DNA of 5,967 bases from Deltaproteobacteria bacterium (lineage in GTDB: Bacteria; Myxococcota; Polyangia; Polyangiales; B10-G4). Numbering within the stretch: position 1 is the stretch's first letter; every line of letters begins with the position of its first letter. Both the position numbers and the translations under genes were made by a program. Positions 4,911 through 5,967 of the stretch are shown piece after piece. Under the pieces are notes generated by a model. That model worked only from the letters and a program-made list of their open reading frames with translations, ran no database searches and was not told the DNA's origin. The stretch lies in contig JAFDCW010000316.1 of the NCBI GenBank assembly GCA_019312705.1, positions 1-5,967 of the forward strand, in the 5' to 3' direction.

Positions 4911-5967
4911 TCACCCCTCAGAATGTAGAGGCTCGAAGCCAGCTTCGCGCACGGCTTCACGCACGAGTTCGGGGCTGACGTTTCCCCTTACGGCGGCATG
5001 CCCCTTGGGCTCGCGCACGACCTGCACCCCTGTGACCCCCTCGACGGCGGCGAGCTTCTTCTCGAGCTTGCGCACGCAGCCATCGCAGGTGAGGCCCTGC
5101 ACGTCGAGATCCACCGAGGGCCCCGCGGCACCCTTCGAAGCGCCGGCACGACGAACGCGAGCGCCGAGCTCTTCCCAGGCAAAGAACGCAAAGAGTAGAC
5201 AGAGCACCACCGTCGCACCCAGAGCGATGACTCCCGGCGCGTGGTGCGTGCCTTCGGCCGCCGCCACCCCGAGTTCGCCCATGAGAACAAAATCGAATGC
5301 CCAGCCGAGCCCGAGGCTGCCCACGATGATGGTCCCGAGGTAGATGCCGAGGGTCTTCACGCCGAACGCGCGTTTGACGGCACCAATGGTCGCGACGTTC
5401 GTCGCCGGCCCCGCCATCAAGAAGACCAACGCGGCGCCCGGGGGGAAACCGCCCGCCACGAGAGCGGCGGCGATGGGTACCGATGCGGTCGCGCAAACAT
5501 AGAGGGGCACCGACACGGCGAGCATGGCCACCATCGCGACGGCTCCTCCGTAGGCCGCGAGGCCGATGAAGGCGTGCGGAGGCACGAATGTCGTGAGCGC
5601 CGCGCTCACGACGACCCCGAATAGGAGCCAGCGCCAGATGGTGCGGATCATGTCGATGGCGTGGTCGAGGCCGTCCCGCCAAGAACGCCTGGCCGAGCTG
5701 GTCGAAGCCAGCGGGGGGGAATCATCGCCCGGGTCGACGAGGTCGGTCACGGCCCCCCCCGCCAGGCCCAGCACGAAGGCGCTCGCCACCTTGAAGAGGG
5801 CGAAAGGCCACCCGAGGAAGGAAGCACTGACGAGGATCGAGTCGACGCCGGTTTGGGGGGTTGAGATCAAGAACCCGACCGCAGCGCCGTTCGATGCGCC
5901 GTCCTTCTTGAGGCCGAGGCCCGCGGGAATGACGGCGCATCGAACGGCGCTGCGGTCGGGTTCTTGA
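4911..5967 (-). CDS. SO_0444-type Cu/Zn permease with HMA domain, 5' partial
   Basis: This is the C-terminal part of an inner-membrane permease of the UPF0718/DUF318 group fused to a heavy-metal-associated domain. It matches the SO_0444 family assigned to Cu/Zn efflux. Conserved blocks are VIPAGLGLKKDGAS then GFLISTPQTGVDSI (about 5933-5838), PLYVCATASVPIAAAL (5507-5460) and AGPATNVAT (5414-5388). The HMA domain covers about 5114-4932, with the metal site GLTCDGC (both Cys of CxxC present). A TTG at 5870 is an internal Leu of the conserved block, not a start. Family members are near 400 residues, so the N-terminal membrane part lies beyond the edge. The frame stays open to the edge, but codons from about 5933 outward lie in an inverted copy of 5867-5903 and do not match the family. 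Metal specificity is inferred. The hydrolase gene follows on the same strand. Confidence 0.85.
   Translation of the reverse strand, partial: QEPDRSAVRCAVIPAGLGLKKDGASNGAAVGFLISTPQTGVDSILVSASFLGWPFALFKVASAFVLGLAGGAVTDLVDPGDDSPPLASTSSARRSWRDGLDHAIDMIRTIWRWLLFGVVVSAALTTFVPPHAFIGLAAYGGAVAMVAMLAVSVPLYVCATASVPIAAALVAGGFPPGAALVFLMAGPATNVATIGAVKRAFGVKTLGIYLGTIIVGSLGLGWAFDFVLMGELGVAAAEGTHHAPGVIALGATVVLCLLFAFFAWEELGARVRRAGASKGAAGPSVDLDVQGLTCDGCVRKLEKKLAAVEGVTGVQVVREPKGHAAVRGNVSPELVREAVREAGFEPLHSEG
5867..5967. repeat. Perfect 37-bp inverted repeat ending at the window edge
   Basis: Bases 5867-5903 and 5931-5967 are exact reverse complements, separated by 27 bp (5904-5930). The left arm is inside the conserved part of the metal permease gene. 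The right arm ends on the last base given, so the repeat may run further. The most likely origin is a fold-back chimera at a contig end. Confidence 0.95.

Noticed and set aside
4473..4928. 151-residue plus-strand ORF opposite the hydrolase
   Set aside because: It is antisense to a gene with a complete catalytic triad.
4957..5682. 241-residue minus-strand ORF in another frame of the metal permease
   Set aside because: It is extremely Arg/Gly/His-rich and is an out-of-frame shadow of the conserved permease.
1..5967. tRNA, rRNA, CRISPR array, insertion sequence or defence genes
   Set aside because: No tRNA-like T-arm, spaced repeats, transposase motif or nuclease/toxin motif was seen on either strand. 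The only long inverted repeat is the edge structure, which flanks no transposase.

Overview
The window is GC-rich (roughly two thirds G+C by eye). It carries Gram-negative envelope genes, short acidic and Cys-rich lipoproteins, and little intergenic DNA. The style suggests a deltaproteobacterium-like lineage (Myxococcota, Desulfobacterota or similar). That placement is inference: no rRNA or marker gene is present.

Layout. (1) Positions 162-1787, plus strand: an MlaE-type permease followed by its MlaF-type ATPase, the inner-membrane core of a lipid transporter of the Mla family. No MCE-domain (MlaD) gene follows; the next gene is convergent. (2) 1827-2543, minus: a lipoprotein that looks like a diverged SIMPL-domain protein. 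(3) 2759-3148, plus: a small cytosolic protein of unknown function, built from two related beta-rich units. (4) 3154-3779, minus: an acidic secreted or lipid-anchored protein with an eight-cysteine module. Directly behind it is a 43-codon stretch with strong coding character in the -1 frame and no ordinary start codon. (5) 3921-4793, minus: a serine alpha/beta hydrolase. (6) 4911 to the right edge, minus: a heavy-metal permease of the SO_0444 type (UPF0718/DUF318 permease plus C-terminal HMA domain), missing its N-terminal part.

The right edge is unusual. The last 37 bases are the exact reverse complement of 5867-5903, with a 27-base spacer, and the repeat ends on the final base. The permease matches its family through the spacer and appears to lose the match inside the outer arm. 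The simplest reading is a fold-back artefact at a contig end.

Functionally, mlaE and mlaF clearly work together. The permease and hydrolase lie in the same direction and may be co-transcribed, but nothing ties their functions. The other genes look independent. I see no defence system, mobile element, CRISPR array, tRNA or rRNA. The points most worth a second look are the out-of-frame coding segment at 3154-3285, the terminal inverted repeat, the duplicated small protein and the absence of an adjacent MCE gene.
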